Source of the DNA: Bacteroidales bacterium
GTDB lineage: Bacteria; Bacteroidota; Bacteroidia; Bacteroidales; P3
Direction of reading: 5' to 3'
Assembly (NCBI GenBank): GCA_017429685.1
Contig: JAFROL010000043.1
Span: 1 to 42,046 of the forward strand
Length of the DNA stretch: 42,046 bases
Position 1 is the first letter of the stretch. Every line of letters starts with the position of its first letter. The notes beneath the pieces are model-generated. The model saw only the letters and a list, made by a program, of their open reading frames with translations, was not told the DNA's origin and made no database searches. The position numbers were made by a program, and so were the translations under genes. Positions 16,871-26,585 of this stretch are shown here, one piece after another.

Positions 16871-19800
16871 ATGCCAAAGGGAATTTTTATCGGAATTGGT
16901 GGCACAGGTGTCACCACCGTTGCAAGACTTAAAGCACTGCTTTTCCAACGTGCTTATGGTTCAAACAAAGCAGAAATGGATGCCGACTGCACGTTCATTT
17001 TTTACGACACCGATTCCGGTGCCAAGAACAAGGCTTTAGCCGATGCCGAGTTGAAAAGAATGATGGGAGGCTATCCCGTTATCGACGAAGGAAATGAATA
17101 TGTGGATGCCGGTCCTACGGCCCCCTACAATATATATATGAACGCCCTGGCCACCGCCTCCGAGCCCGGTAGCCAAAGGCTGCTGGAATGGGCTATTGCA
17201 CCAAACGTGCAAGGCCACTTCCAATTGCCGCAAAAACAACTGAGAGAAGGCGCCGGAGCTCAACGTATGGCTGGCCGTACGGGCATATTCAACTGCCACG
17301 ACAAAATGGAAAAACGCATCAGGACAGGCCTTAACGGGATGACTAACCTAGCCAATCAAGGTGCCAATATGGAAGTGGAACACCCAGCCATCTGGGTCTT
17401 CTCGTCAAGCAACGGCGGCACCAGCAGTTCGGCGCTGCTCGACGTGCTCTATATGGCCGACAGGCTGTACAAGGCTCACGTGGTCGACACAACCCCCTAC
17501 CTTCGACTGGTTCTGTATATGCCCAAGGCCTTCATCGACGCGAACAGCAAAAACGCTATCACATACGGGCGCAACGCATACGCTACTATGTGGGAATTGA
17601 ACGAATTCCGCTACGATGCCTACGAACGCATGGACGGCAACAAGTTCGGTTCGTTTGCAGTAATGCCCGACAAGACGGATTGGAAAGTCAGAACGCCCTG
17701 GAGCGTATGTTCGTATGTTATGGGGGTAGACACCGAAAGCCAGTCGGGCAGTGTGTCGATTGACCAAATGTATGCCAACACCGCCGAGCTGTGCTACTTC
17801 CTGCACACCGGTGCCGCCGGCAGAACAATGATCAGCAACATCGACAACGACCTGGCTAACGAAGGTCCTTACGCTCACAGCTTGAAAACTTCAACCGACG
17901 ACCCATTCCAGTGGACCAAGTTTATCGTCGGCTCAGGATACAAAGCCATCACCAAGGCCGACGACTTTATGAAGGAATATGTGCGCAGCCGTATCCACTA
18001 CGACCTCTTTGGCTACGGACTTCTGGGACTCCCTATGGAAAAGATACTGCGGACCCCTGAAGAAAGGATGGCCGCCGCCGAGAAATTCACTACGGAATAC
18101 ATAACCAAGCACCTTGCCAACATCTCGAAACTCGACAGCTCGCCAAAAGACAGCCTCTACAACCGATACAAGGTCGAATTCGACAACGTTATGATCCCGT
18201 CCGAAAGCGAAGTCCCGTCAAAAGAGGAATGGGCCGAAATGGGCTCGATTTTCATCGGCAACTGCAAAGAGGTCGTTCAGAAGCTGCAGAACCGGTTCAA
18301 CGATCCCACCCAGTCCGGCTCGAAGGTGTGGACCCTTGGCGAAATCGAAAAAAGCGTAATGAAAGGCGTCGACAAAAACATCATCGACTTCGGTCTCAAC
18401 TACACCCACATGCTACTCACACTGGTTGACGACGACTATTGCGAAAAAACCATCCTCGGCAAACTGAAGCAAAAAAACAACCTTGCGGACATCGAAACTG
18501 AAATCAACGACATCATCGCCAACAACAGACCCAAAAAAGGCATCGGCGACCTGGTCGCAAAGATGACCGAATATCGCAACAGCTGCCTCAAAGAACTCGC
18601 CATAGAGCACATCCGGACCATCATAGCGAGCATAACAAAAGAGAATGAGGGCCTGCTGGAATATATCCGCAAAGGCAATATGAGCCACAAGGGCATTTCC
18701 GGCCTTATGGAAACTGTCAACTCCGCTTTGGGCACCTACAAAAAGCAATATCAGGAACTGGCTTCCACCTTCAAGAAAACCGAACAGGAGGTATGCTCCG
18801 ACTATTTCCCCCAAGTGCACAAATTTGTGGAAACCGGCGACATCTGGGTACGCAACAACATCTTCGAGACGAAATACTCGACCATCCTGCCATTAGACAC
18901 CACCGATGGCGCCGAAGTGTTCGAAAGCACCAACTACGGATGTCCGCCGATGAGAAAAGTCGGCGACAAAGGCCTTGCCTGTATGCTTGGCGAGATTAAA
19001 GCACGCATCCCCAACCGTGCGCTCCTTTATGCCGAAATGGTGTTGAGCAATCCTCAGACACAGTTCACTGCGATCTATTCCGAATTCATAAAACACCTTA
19101 ACAAGTACATCGAAAGCCTCTTCAGCGCTACAAACGATGTCAAAACTTGGCTGGAGCAGCCGCTAAGTACCGTATTCGACGAATATTTCTCTAAAGACGG
19201 AGATATCGACGAGTCACAACGTCAACAGTATATAACAAAATTCACGGCCTCAGTCCCTGTTTTCTATCCCTGCTCGACGGGCGCCAGCCCTGATGTTACA
19301 GAAAGATGGATCTATGTCGGCGCCTCCCAGAGTTTTGCACAAACTCTGGGATTCAGGGACGACGCACCTGAGAAACAGTACGTTCCCGACAACAGCATCG
19401 GGAACCGCTTTTTAGTATGCAAAATCGAAGTCGGACACAACTTCTACGATTACAAGTATTTCCGCACTGTCAAGAATTACTACGAAGATGAGAAGCGAGT
19501 AATTGAAAACGAAGGCAGCGGATGCCATATCCACAAAGATTTTGTGCGCCGTAATATTGAAACACCATTCGAACAGCACAAACAGAAAAAATTCAGCGAT
19601 TTCATCTCTTTATGCTGGTACGATAGCTTCTTTGAAAGCCTGAACGAAATGCAGGACAAGACCTATATCGAGACATTCTTTGGACGTCCTATGGCGTTAC
19701 CAAAAATGCCAAATCCGGGAAATGCTATGTCCGGTATGCCATTCCCCAACGGTGCTATGCCTGGTATGCCCGGCCAGCAACCCGCTATGCCTGGTGTGCC

Positions 19801-20545
19801 CGGCCAGCAACCCGCTATGCCTGGTATGCCCGGTCAGCAACCCGCTATGCCTGGTATGCCCGGTCAGCAACCCGCTATGCCTGGTATGCCCGGCCAGCAA
19901 CCTGCTATGCCTGATATGCCCGGTCAGCAACCCGCTATGCCTGGTATGCCCGGCCAGCAACCCGCTATGCCTGGTATGCCCGGCCAGCAACCCGCCATTC
20001 CTGGTATGCCAGGCCAGCAACCCGCCATTCCTGGTATGCCAGGTATGCCCGGTCAGATGCCCAATATGCAAGCGACAGCAATGAACCCCGACATCGAAAA
20101 CGGATACAAACCGTTTGTATCCATTAATAATATCGGTCAATTGAAAATCAAATTTGATCGATTGGTCGTGTACAACAACATTCTCGGCTTTGAAAGGAAT
20201 AACTCTCACGAGCTCTCGTTCGCAAACTCTTACTCCTTCACCGACATCTGGCGCAACATCATTAATTACGATGAGGTGTACTACATTGAAGATTATGTCA
20301 CACTCATCAGCCAAATCTTCAAAAAACTATCTTACAACAAGAAAAAAGAATTTCAACAGCTTTTCTACTCTCAGTCATACATCTACAACAACAACGGCAA
20401 CTTCTATGGCGAAGTGTGGAACCGCTTCATAAAGAAAATAGAACCACTCACCCAATTCTATGGCGGCACAAACACCGACGAGGCCGTATGGTATCATATG
20501 ATAACCACCATCTACACCCTACTTTCCAAAAACATCTTCTATTAA
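16871..20545 (+). CDS. Large tubulin/FtsZ-superfamily protein (Tubulin_2-like) (gene 2 of operon)
   Basis: 1224 residues, cytosolic, without signal peptide or TM. The N-terminus IFIGIGGTGVTTVARLK is a Rossmann-type glycine loop. IFYDTDSG follows near residue 45, and SSSNGGTSSSALLD at about 178-191 corresponds to the tubulin/FtsZ signature loop GGGTGS/T that holds the nucleotide phosphates. This fits the Pfam Tubulin_2 (PF13809) group rather than FtsZ. A long helical region (about 430-900) has no match I know. Residues about 964-1053 are nine copies of PGMPGQQPAM, probably a flexible linker, followed by a folded C-terminal domain of about 150 residues. It lies between two VWA-type membrane proteins with 12-57 bp gaps. 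GTP binding and polymerisation are inferred, not shown. Confidence 0.85.
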   Translation: MPKGIFIGIGGTGVTTVARLKALLFQRAYGSNKAEMDADCTFIFYDTDSGAKNKALADAELKRMMGGYPVIDEGNEYVDAGPTAPYNIYMNALATASEPGSQRLLEWAIAPNVQGHFQLPQKQLREGAGAQRMAGRTGIFNCHDKMEKRIRTGLNGMTNLANQGANMEVEHPAIWVFSSSNGGTSSSALLDVLYMADRLYKAHVVDTTPYLRLVLYMPKAFIDANSKNAITYGRNAYATMWELNEFRYDAYERMDGNKFGSFAVMPDKTDWKVRTPWSVCSYVMGVDTESQSGSVSIDQMYANTAELCYFLHTGAAGRTMISNIDNDLANEGPYAHSLKTSTDDPFQWTKFIVGSGYKAITKADDFMKEYVRSRIHYDLFGYGLLGLPMEKILRTPEERMAAAEKFTTEYITKHLANISKLDSSPKDSLYNRYKVEFDNVMIPSESEVPSKEEWAEMGSIFIGNCKEVVQKLQNRFNDPTQSGSKVWTLGEIEKSVMKGVDKNIIDFGLNYTHMLLTLVDDDYCEKTILGKLKQKNNLADIETEINDIIANNRPKKGIGDLVAKMTEYRNSCLKELAIEHIRTIIASITKENEGLLEYIRKGNMSHKGISGLMETVNSALGTYKKQYQELASTFKKTEQEVCSDYFPQVHKFVETGDIWVRNNIFETKYSTILPLDTTDGAEVFESTNYGCPPMRKVGDKGLACMLGEIKARIPNRALLYAEMVLSNPQTQFTAIYSEFIKHLNKYIESLFSATNDVKTWLEQPLSTVFDEYFSKDGDIDESQRQQYITKFTASVPVFYPCSTGASPDVTERWIYVGASQSFAQTLGFRDDAPEKQYVPDNSIGNRFLVCKIEVGHNFYDYKYFRTVKNYYEDEKRVIENEGSGCHIHKDFVRRNIETPFEQHKQKKFSDFISLCWYDSFFESLNEMQDKTYIETFFGRPMALPKMPNPGNAMSGMPFPNGAMPGMPGQQPAMPGVPGQQPAMPGMPGQQPAMPGMPGQQPAMPGMPGQQPAMPDMPGQQPAMPGMPGQQPAMPGMPGQQPAIPGMPGQQPAIPGMPGMPGQMPNMQATAMNPDIENGYKPFVSINNIGQLKIKFDRLVVYNNILGFERNNSHELSFANSYSFTDIWRNIINYDEVYYIEDYVTLISQIFKKLSYNKKKEFQQLFYSQSYIYNNNGNFYGEVWNRFIKKIEPLTQFYGGTNTDEAVWYHMITTIYTLLSKNIFY
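19760..20029 (+). repeat. Nine in-frame 30-bp repeats (PGMPGQQPAM)
   Basis: Each 30-bp unit begins CCTGGTATGCCCGG and encodes PGMPGQQPAM, with variants PGV, PDM and PAI. Near-identical third positions show recent expansion. The stretch continues as PGMPGMPGQMP. Confidence 0.97.
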
Positions 20546-20557
20546 TAGTAATGTATT

Positions 20558-23500
20558 ATGAATGCTCTTTGGATCATAGACTTGACAGAATCGCAGAACG
20601 CCATTAAGGCGTTCTACGATTCTTTTTGGCAAGCCTTTCTCGACAACCAGAAAGACCCAAACTATCCCGTCGGCAAACGCGAACCGTGGTTCCATATCTC
20701 CACTCCCGAACAGTTAGGGCTGACCATCAACGACAACGACTCCCCTCAGGACATAAGCGACAAAATTTACTCCGCCGTCAGAAAAGCCGACAACCTTATC
20801 AACCCGCAGAATGGAATGATAAAATATGACTTCGCTAACCAAAACGAGCTCAACCGTATCCTGGTCATTCTGATTGGCGACACCAATACCACTGACACTC
20901 AACGCTTTTTCCTACCTCTGGCTACAAGCCTCAAATACGACACGCAGCAGCCTACGCACTGGAACCCAACAGGAAACGTTTACTTCTACGGTATGCTATA
21001 CCGCCGGCAGGAAGTGGCATCAGGCAATTTCCTGCAGGACAACGAGAAGGCCTTCCTCAACCAGATGCACAACATACAGAACGTATGGAACACCTTCAAC
21101 CACGTCCTCTTTTTCGAAAAACCCGAGACACAGAAAGATGAAGCCATAAAGAATATGGCTCTAGCATCATTGCATCTGGCTTTCGAGGACTCGCACGACC
21201 ACCACGTGCTGAGAAAATACGAAAACCGCGCCACCATCCCCACCTACCTCAACGCCGGAGCCAGCGGCATCTATTTCGAACGAGAAGTCGAAAACGACCG
21301 CGAGGCTTTCGTTACAGGACACACCCTGCTCGACGCTTTCGTCAACAGCACGGACAAGGAATTCTACAACCTCGATGCCGCCAAGGAAAGAGCCAAGAAT
21401 ATTTCTGTGTTCAAAAACAACGAACTCGACGAACACAACCTCTACCGTAAACTGTCGGCCAATATGCCCGAACTGGACACCAAGGATTTTGATGTCGAAA
21501 TGCCCATCAGCCCCGGAAGTCCGCAAGTGCGCAAAGTCTGGCCCCGCTATTACGACAGCCAGAATGGCTATATCGCCAACGTCAAAGCCAAATTGGTCAA
21601 CAACGTCAAACTAGCACTGGCTATACACGAACACGAGTACCTGAAACAGCTGGCCAACAATCAGCTGGACTGGATCAAAGCGCAGTCAGCAGCCATCGAA
21701 AACGGCATCTTCGACGTCTTCGACGACGAGCATCCCGACACGCACTGCAGTATGAACCAAGCCATCGAAGTGGCCAAACAAGCCGAAATCCTCGCCGCAA
21801 AACAAACTCTTAGCATTGAAAACATCCGCCTCGAAGAAGACGGCCTTCCGCTGAGACCTATCAAAATTCCCAAACGCTATCAAAAAGCATACGATACAGC
21901 TCAAATAAACGGCGAAAAATCTACTCAGGCTGTACTGAATGAACTCGACAAGATGCTCAGACGGCATCCCGTATTTATGTTTTCCACCTTCAGTCGTGCT
22001 CTGCTTATCGCCATCATCCTCTTCGCCTATTTCCTCTTCATCAGCCCCATCGCCGCCGCCATCCTGTTCGTCGCCGCCATCGCCGCCTATTTCGTGCACT
22101 ACAGATGGTTTATGAACAACCTCCGTAGCCTTCAGGACCGATATGTGGCCATTTCGCTTTACGAACTGAACAACAAGTTGCTTCTTAACTACAAGAACGC
22201 CATCCACAAATCGCAAAGCGACATTCGCGACTACTGCAAATGGAACTGGGAAAAGCGCCTCGCAATGCTGCGCAACAACCTCGGCGTATTCATTCCGAAG
22301 AGTTACCATTTCGAACCTTTCGACGAATTCCAGCCTCTGCTTACCGACAACCTCATCATCGACCCGAGAGAAAAATTCCAAAAAGTGGTAAGAAACGACG
22401 AAAAGCCGAACAACGAACCACTTATGAAACCCGGTGCTTTCGACGACATCGCTTTGCTCAAAGACTTGCCAAACTTCGATGTCGCTCTCAGTTGGTCGGC
22501 AAACAGCAAAAGCGTGCTGGATCTGGACAACGCCGACAAACAGCGACTCATCTACGACCTGATGAAGCAAACCGCTCAAGTGCCACAACGCCTCGAAGAA
22601 AACCTCGACCCTGCCAAGATGGTTGTCAACACCGGCGGCAGCGTAACGCTTATGCTCGATGTGTCGGGAAGTATGTGTGGCAAACCGCTCGACGACCTCA
22701 AACAGGCTGTCAATGACCTAAAAGACAAATTCGGCGACAGCGTGCGTTGGGTTGCTTTCGCAAGCCAGGCAACACTTGACACCGATGTCGACAACGACAT
22801 CGACAAAGCCTACGCCTCCTGCGGAGGCGGCACTGCCTATGTTCCCGCACTCGATCTACTTATGACGGCAAACCAAAAAGGACAAATCGAACTCGAAAAA
22901 CTAGTCATCATCAGCGACGGCGAACCGTTCGACGTAGAGGAATCGCGCAACAAAATCCTGGAGCTCGGTTGCGAGGTCGATGTCATATATATCGGCAACG
23001 GCAACGAGGCATTCCTCAAGGAACTCGCTGAGTCGACAGGCGGAACGCTTCAGCAGGTCGACGACGTCAAAAGCGCCAATATCCAGACCGTCGTTGCCGA
23101 AGGCATCGCCACAAGCTTCAAACTCGGACAGGCAGGCAACTTCCCATTCGGCGACCTGCTCAGGAAAAGTGCCCTCAAAGAATGTATGCTCGCCCTGCTC
23201 ATCTTCACCAAGGACATTATGGTTTCAGGCCACAAGTCTATCGAGGCCACTATTGCCGACAACGGCAACAACGCAGGTCTCATCAACTGGCTACAGCAAA
23301 GGGCCAAAATATGCACCACCAACCCAGGTGCCGTCCTCGACTCGACCGACATCTTGCTGAAAAGTTCCGGAATAGAGCAAGAACGTATGTGTCAAATGCT
23401 GCAATCTCTTTGCCCTGCATTCAGCAACAATGCCGACAACATCCGCAGGTATAAGCTCGTAACACCTGTCGACCACATCGGCGACAAATCCTACTCGCCC

Positions 23501-23695
23501 GATTCGCCCGACATACTGCTTACCCAGCTGCACATCCAGCCCCTCAAAGGCATTGGCGACCTGGCCTGGTCTTTCGACGCTTTCAACGACAAGCAGATCA
23601 ATTCCGATCCAAGATTCGATATGCTTTTCCGTTCGTACTTCAACTTTAATCCAAACTACACTTTTGTCAACATTTTTAACCAACCAATCGCTTAG
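20558..23695 (+). CDS. Membrane protein with cytosolic VWA domain, intact MIDAS (gene 3 of operon)
   Basis: 1045 residues. The N-terminal ~465 residues are soluble and unfamiliar; the start MNALWIIDLTESQNAIKAF itself resembles a Rossmann strand. A TM hairpin at about 470-516 (SRALLIAIILFAYFLF, then AAAILFVAAIAAYF) is flanked by basic residues on both sides, so both halves should be cytosolic. The VWA domain begins near 693. It has a full MIDAS: DVSGSM (about 701), GGGTA (about 755) and SDGEP (about 786). After it come about 220 residues of unknown fold. It starts 12 bp after the tubulin-like stop. VWA domains with full MIDAS bind partner proteins through a metal; here the tubulin-like protein is the obvious candidate. 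Confidence 0.85.
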   Translation: MNALWIIDLTESQNAIKAFYDSFWQAFLDNQKDPNYPVGKREPWFHISTPEQLGLTINDNDSPQDISDKIYSAVRKADNLINPQNGMIKYDFANQNELNRILVILIGDTNTTDTQRFFLPLATSLKYDTQQPTHWNPTGNVYFYGMLYRRQEVASGNFLQDNEKAFLNQMHNIQNVWNTFNHVLFFEKPETQKDEAIKNMALASLHLAFEDSHDHHVLRKYENRATIPTYLNAGASGIYFEREVENDREAFVTGHTLLDAFVNSTDKEFYNLDAAKERAKNISVFKNNELDEHNLYRKLSANMPELDTKDFDVEMPISPGSPQVRKVWPRYYDSQNGYIANVKAKLVNNVKLALAIHEHEYLKQLANNQLDWIKAQSAAIENGIFDVFDDEHPDTHCSMNQAIEVAKQAEILAAKQTLSIENIRLEEDGLPLRPIKIPKRYQKAYDTAQINGEKSTQAVLNELDKMLRRHPVFMFSTFSRALLIAIILFAYFLFISPIAAAILFVAAIAAYFVHYRWFMNNLRSLQDRYVAISLYELNNKLLLNYKNAIHKSQSDIRDYCKWNWEKRLAMLRNNLGVFIPKSYHFEPFDEFQPLLTDNLIIDPREKFQKVVRNDEKPNNEPLMKPGAFDDIALLKDLPNFDVALSWSANSKSVLDLDNADKQRLIYDLMKQTAQVPQRLEENLDPAKMVVNTGGSVTLMLDVSGSMCGKPLDDLKQAVNDLKDKFGDSVRWVAFASQATLDTDVDNDIDKAYASCGGGTAYVPALDLLMTANQKGQIELEKLVIISDGEPFDVEESRNKILELGCEVDVIYIGNGNEAFLKELAESTGGTLQQVDDVKSANIQTVVAEGIATSFKLGQAGNFPFGDLLRKSALKECMLALLIFTKDIMVSGHKSIEATIADNGNNAGLINWLQQRAKICTTNPGAVLDSTDILLKSSGIEQERMCQMLQSLCPAFSNNADNIRRYKLVTPVDHIGDKSYSPDSPDILLTQLHIQPLKGIGDLAWSFDAFNDKQINSDPRFDMLFRSYFNFNPNYTFVNIFNQPIA

Positions 23696-23700
23696 GAGGA
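23694..23700 (+). promoter_or_regulatory. Strong Shine-Dalgarno (AGGAGGA) overlapping a stop codon
   Basis: AGGAGGA starts within the TAG of gene 3 and lies 7 bp before the ATG at 23708. Such strong sites are uncommon in Bacteroidota and support coupled translation of genes 3 and 4. Confidence 0.75.
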
Positions 23701-23707
23701 CAAGGCT

Positions 23708-25165
23708 ATGACTATAAACAAAATAATTTGGATTGCAACATTATCTTTGCTTGGACTTTCACTCTTGCTATTCCTTTTCAGGCTCCTGTTTCGCAAGCGT
23801 CTGCTCTCTGGCGTTGCCGACGATGCGGCCAAGCAGGTCTTCAACTTCAAGGAATTCCTCAAAATGGCCTACCCCTCCGCTTTGCTCTATTCGCTACTCT
23901 ACCTCCTCTTCCTCATCGGCTTAATCGTTTACTACAGCCACTCAGCAGACACAGCAAGCATCGACGGCATTCGCAACGCCCTAGAAAACGGTTCCGACGG
24001 CATCAATGCCGCCAGCTGGATGCCCGCCCTCATCTGTTTCTTCTTAGGCATCTGGCTCACAATGCATATCGTCGATATGGACTGCCGCAGCCGCAACCGG
24101 CCCTTCGCCCTTTTCCTCAAGGCTCTGAACACCAACACCGGTGCCAGCACGTGGAACTACGTCATCCTTGTCTCTTCGTTCGTCATCCTTGTCTTTTCCA
24201 TCATCACCCTGGTTTCATCTCACCGCTACTACATCTGCATGCCCCTGTTCATCGCCATTTTTGTCGCTATGCTGACCAACATCTTTTGGGGCGGCAGCAA
24301 CGACGACTGGAATGTCAAAAAACCATCCCAGTCAAAATGGACTCCCGGCGACGACAACAAACACGTCAAAATCAAAGCCGGAACACAGGACAGCGATGGT
24401 CGGACACCTGAAGGAAAAACACCCGTAGAACTCACCTTCAGATGGAACCTCGCAAAAAAATGGGGCATCAACTCCGACAGCTCCGACACCGTCAAACTGA
24501 CCCTCTACAAAGAAGACTGGGACGAACCCGACTCTCAGCTCCGCAAAAAAAATCCATTCTACGGCATCTCCGACGATGGCACCACTATGAACTGGCTCTT
24601 CGCCATAGGACAAAACATCCACCAGTCGGCCACACAAGTGGTCGGTGGTCCCGACGACGACCAATACCAGAGCGAGCAGGATGCTTTGGACCTTATTGTG
24701 CAGAGTGCTATCGACATAGCCGACAAATACGGGCTCGCCGACTTCGAAGTGCCCGAATTGCTCCTCTCCTTCTCTCAAAGCGACGAAATCAAGTACAACG
24801 AAGACCAAAACTCGGCACCCATCAACAAATTCAACATCACCGACGCTGACGGCACACAACGCCTCGAATACTTCCGTTTCGCCGCCGAAACTCTCTACGA
24901 CCGCGAAGGCGACTGCGACTGCAAATCCGTACTCGCCTACCGATTACTGAAAACCCTCGGTATGGATGTCAAACTCATCGATATATGCGACAAAGGGGCA
25001 TCGACACCCACCCACGCCGCCATTATGCTCAAAGACGACACCAACCGATACCCCAAGTGCACCAAATATCCCGAATACACCTACTGCGAAGCCACATCAA
25101 ACGGTTGGCGCATAGGCAACATTCCCGAAGATTTTGACCCCCTATCGATAGGCATCCTCGCCTAA
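23708..25165 (+). CDS. Polytopic membrane protein with C-terminal transglutaminase-like domain (gene 4 of operon)
   Basis: 485 residues with about five TM segments in the first 200 (roughly 6-26, 55-76, 103-120, 150-170, 175-195). Basic loops (FRKRL, CRSRNRP) predict that the C-terminal part is in the cytosol. Residues about 340-485 look like a transglutaminase/papain-like fold: EGDCDCKSVLAYRLLKTLGM (candidate Cys near 402-404), PTHAAIML (His near 436) and YCEATSNGWRIG (third residue, Glu, near 461). Such domains act as proteases, acyltransferases or inactive binding modules. It is the last gene of the operon. A processing role on the neighbouring proteins is speculation. Confidence 0.8.
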   Translation: MTINKIIWIATLSLLGLSLLLFLFRLLFRKRLLSGVADDAAKQVFNFKEFLKMAYPSALLYSLLYLLFLIGLIVYYSHSADTASIDGIRNALENGSDGINAASWMPALICFFLGIWLTMHIVDMDCRSRNRPFALFLKALNTNTGASTWNYVILVSSFVILVFSIITLVSSHRYYICMPLFIAIFVAMLTNIFWGGSNDDWNVKKPSQSKWTPGDDNKHVKIKAGTQDSDGRTPEGKTPVELTFRWNLAKKWGINSDSSDTVKLTLYKEDWDEPDSQLRKKNPFYGISDDGTTMNWLFAIGQNIHQSATQVVGGPDDDQYQSEQDALDLIVQSAIDIADKYGLADFEVPELLLSFSQSDEIKYNEDQNSAPINKFNITDADGTQRLEYFRFAAETLYDREGDCDCKSVLAYRLLKTLGMDVKLIDICDKGASTPTHAAIMLKDDTNRYPKCTKYPEYTYCEATSNGWRIGNIPEDFDPLSIGILA

Positions 25166-25211
25166 AACTGGAGGAGCGTACCCCGTGTACGCCCGGACAA
25201 CAAAAAACAAA

Positions 25212-25241
25212 AAAGCGGAGAGTGACACCACTCTCCGCTTT
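25212..25241 (-). terminator. Terminator of glyA (13-bp perfect stem)
   Basis: AAAGCGGAGAGTG pairs with CACTCTCCGCTTT around ACAC. On the minus strand it is followed by TTTGTTTTTTG. It lies between the convergent tubulin operon and glyA and may end both. The stem shares GCGGA(A/G)A with the dispersed heptamer. Confidence 0.88.
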
Positions 25242-25263
25242 ACATTTATAAATCCATTCTATT

Positions 25264-26544
25264 TTACCACGCAAACAGCGGGCGGTTCTGCATCATCTCG
25301 TTGGCCTGGCCGGCAACGCGGGCGCGGACGGCCTCGTCGGTCGGATTGCAGAGAACGGTGTCGATCATATCAACAATCACCTTCATATCGCCTTCTTTAA
25401 GGCCACGGGTGGTGATAGCCGGAGTTCCGACACGCAGACCACTGGTCTTGAAAGCACTGCGGCTGTCGAAAGGAACCATATTCTTGTTGATGGTGATGTC
25501 GGCGGCAACCAGTGCGTTCTCAGCCTCCTTACCGGTCAGTTCAGGGAACTTGGGGCGCAGGTCGATAAGCATCAGGTGGTTGTCGGTACCGCCGCTGATG
25601 ACCTTATAGCCCTTGGCCATAAAGGCCTCGCTCATCACCTTGGCGTTCTTCATCACCTGCTGGATGTACTGGTCGTAGCTGTCGGTCAAAGCCTCGCCCA
25701 GAGCCACAGCCTTGGCGGCAATGACATGCTCCAGAGGACCACCCTGTGTGCCGGGGAACACGGCGCTGTCGAGCAGGGCGCTCATCTTCTTGATTTCGCC
25801 CTTCGGAGTGGTCTTGCCCCACGGGTTGTCGAAATCCTGACCCATCAGGATCATACCGCCGCGCGGTCCGCGCAGGGTCTTGTGGGTCGTGGTGGTGACG
25901 ATGTGGCAATACTTCACGGCGTTGTTCAGATACCCCTTGGCAATCAGACCACTGGGGTGGCTGATGTCGCCCATCAGGATAGCACCAATCTTGTCGGCAA
26001 TTTCGCGCATACGGGCCCAATCCCAGTCGCGGCTGTAAGCCGAACCGCCACCGATGATCAGTTTCGGACGATGCTCGAGAGCCTTCTTCTCCATATCGTC
26101 ATAGTCGACCGTACCGGTCTCTTCCTTCACCTGGTATCCAACCACTTTGTACATAATGCCGCTAAAGTTCACGGGGCTGCCGTGGCTCAGGTGACCGCCG
26201 TGGTTCAGGTCCATACCCATAAAGGTGTCGCCGGCGTTCAGGCAAGCCAGGAAAACAGCCATATTGGCCTGTGCACCGCTGTGGGGCTGTACGTTGGCCC
26301 AGCAGGCACCATACAGTTTCTTGGCACGCTCGATGGCGATAGTCTCGCTCTGGTCCACAATCTGGCAGCCGCCGTAGTAGCGCTTGCCGGGATAGCCCTC
26401 AGCGTACTTGTTCGTCATCACGCTGCCCATAGCTTCCATCACCTGGTCGCTAACAAAGTTCTCGGAGGCAATCAGCTCGATGCCTTTAGTCTGACGCTCA
26501 CGCTCTTTCTGTATGAGGTCAAAAATCTCGTTATCTCTTTGCAT
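25264..26544 (-). CDS. glyA: Serine hydroxymethyltransferase
   Basis: 426 residues, full length. The PLP enzyme interconverts serine and glycine and supplies one-carbon units to tetrahydrofolate. Seen: [11 protein letters not shown] near the N-terminus, [24 protein letters not shown], and [14 protein letters not shown] with the PLP-binding lysine near residue 230. The start [18 protein letters not shown] is typical. It has a good promoter upstream and a strong terminator downstream, so it is probably a single-gene unit. Confidence 0.97.
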   Translation of the reverse strand: MQRDNEIFDLIQKERERQTKGIELIASENFVSDQVMEAMGSVMTNKYAEGYPGKRYYGGCQIVDQSETIAIERAKKLYGACWANVQPHSGAQANMAVFLACLNAGDTFMGMDLNHGGHLSHGSPVNFSGIMYKVVGYQVKEETGTVDYDDMEKKALEHRPKLIIGGGSAYSRDWDWARMREIADKIGAILMGDISHPSGLIAKGYLNNAVKYCHIVTTTTHKTLRGPRGGMILMGQDFDNPWGKTTPKGEIKKMSALLDSAVFPGTQGGPLEHVIAAKAVALGEALTDSYDQYIQQVMKNAKVMSEAFMAKGYKVISGGTDNHLMLIDLRPKFPELTGKEAENALVAADITINKNMVPFDSRSAFKTSGLRVGTPAITTRGLKEGDMKVIVDMIDTVLCNPTDEAVRARVAGQANEMMQNRPLFAW

Positions 26545-26585
26545 ATCAATGATATTAAATTATTTTTAACATTATTTGTAAAATG

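Noticed and set aside
19760-20029. CRISPR-like array suggested by regular 30-bp spacing
   Set aside because: Units are directly adjacent with no unique spacers and code for a regular peptide repeat in a large gene.
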